Part shown: one piece after another, positions 5,785 through 5,900 of the stretch | Layout of the letters: every line of letters begins with the position of its first letter | Position numbering within the stretch: the first letter of the stretch is position 1 | Origin: an uncultured Saprospiraceae bacterium | GTDB taxonomy: Bacteria; Bacteroidota; Bacteroidia; Chitinophagales; Saprospiraceae | Assembly: GCA_937864255.1 (NCBI GenBank) | Contig: CALMIT010000491.1 | Span: forward strand, 1-5,900 | Length of the DNA stretch: 5,900 nucleotides | Direction of reading: 5' to 3' | Made by a program: the position numbers and the translations under genes | The notes under the pieces: generated by a model | What the model was told of the DNA's origin: nothing | What the model saw: only the letters and a program-made list of their open reading frames with translations | Databases searched by the model: none

Positions 5785-5900
5785 TTAATTAATTTTTACC
5801 ACACGCAATCCTGCTGTTTTTCCGCGCGTGGTGATTTTACAAATATAAACGCCGGCAGCGTGTGCACTCAGATCAAACTGCCAGGCAGGCGTCGCCGTAT
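5785..5900 (-). CDS. T9SS-exported protein, C-terminal sorting domain only (runs off right edge)
   Basis: The minus strand is open from the right edge to TAA at 5785-5787, encoding 37 visible residues. They begin T-A-T-P-A-W-Q-F-D-L, continue with SAHAAGVYICKITTRGKT and end AGLRVVKIN. This is the end of a type A T9SS sorting domain (TIGR04183-like): a D-L/V-S strand, then G-x-Y-x-x-K-I/V, a turn with a G-K, and a final R-V-V-K-I strand at the very C-terminus. In known T9SS systems this domain takes cargo across the outer membrane and is cut off by PorU, leaving the cargo anchored to the surface or released. The functional part of the protein lies outside the window, so its activity cannot be told. 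The gene is followed by a strong terminator and then by the PhzF-like gene on the same strand. Confidence 0.9.
   Translation of the reverse strand, partial: TATPAWQFDLSAHAAGVYICKITTRGKTAGLRVVKIN

Noticed and set aside
1..5900. CRISPR, insertion sequence, tRNA, rRNA or defence system
   Set aside because: No regularly spaced repeats, transposase motifs, terminal inverted repeats, tRNA cloverleaf or rRNA stretches were recognised, and almost all sequence is explained by the genes listed.

Overview
The window reads as chromosomal DNA of a Bacteroidota bacterium with about 45-50% GC. The main evidence is a type IX secretion (T9SS type A) C-terminal sorting domain at the right edge. Supporting signs are start codons preceded by A/T-rich leaders without clear Shine-Dalgarno boxes, a small Bacteroidota-type lipoprotein, and a Bacteroidota-style DUF4153 membrane protein. 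A finer placement (for example the Saprospiria) is only a guess.

Layout. A secreted right-handed parallel beta-helix protein runs leftward off the left edge (1-762, minus). A 129-base divergent intergenic region separates it from a rightward cluster: a 165-residue lipoprotein (892-1389), a membrane-anchored papain-like (C1) cysteine peptidase with a DUF4384-like tail (1444-3012), and a polytopic DUF4153 membrane protein (from 3138). Facing this cluster is a leftward PhzF-family isomerase-like gene (from 5718 to 4930). Right of that, also leftward, are a rho-independent terminator and the last 37 codons of a T9SS-exported protein (5785-5900).

Two adjacent genes carry apparent lesions. The DUF4153 reading frame breaks around a TTTT run at 4687-4690. 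Its family-like C-terminus continues in another frame to 4927, so one extra T would restore a 596-residue protein. The PhzF-like gene has an in-frame TGA at 5632-5634, where the family usually has Trp in a W-L-P-D motif, so TGA>TGG would restore a 262-residue protein. They lie about 950 bases apart in an otherwise intact window. They could be sequence or assembly errors, or real gene decay; raw reads would decide.

How the genes work together. Nearly all products act in the cell envelope or outside: a secreted beta-helix protein, an outer-membrane or periplasmic lipoprotein, an anchored protease, an inner-membrane protein and a T9SS cargo. The lipoprotein and protease genes are 54 bases apart and may be co-transcribed; the DUF4153 gene follows after 125 bases. 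No shared pathway can be shown from the sequence. I found no CRISPR array, insertion sequence, tRNA or rRNA gene, and no convincing novel defence or mobile system.
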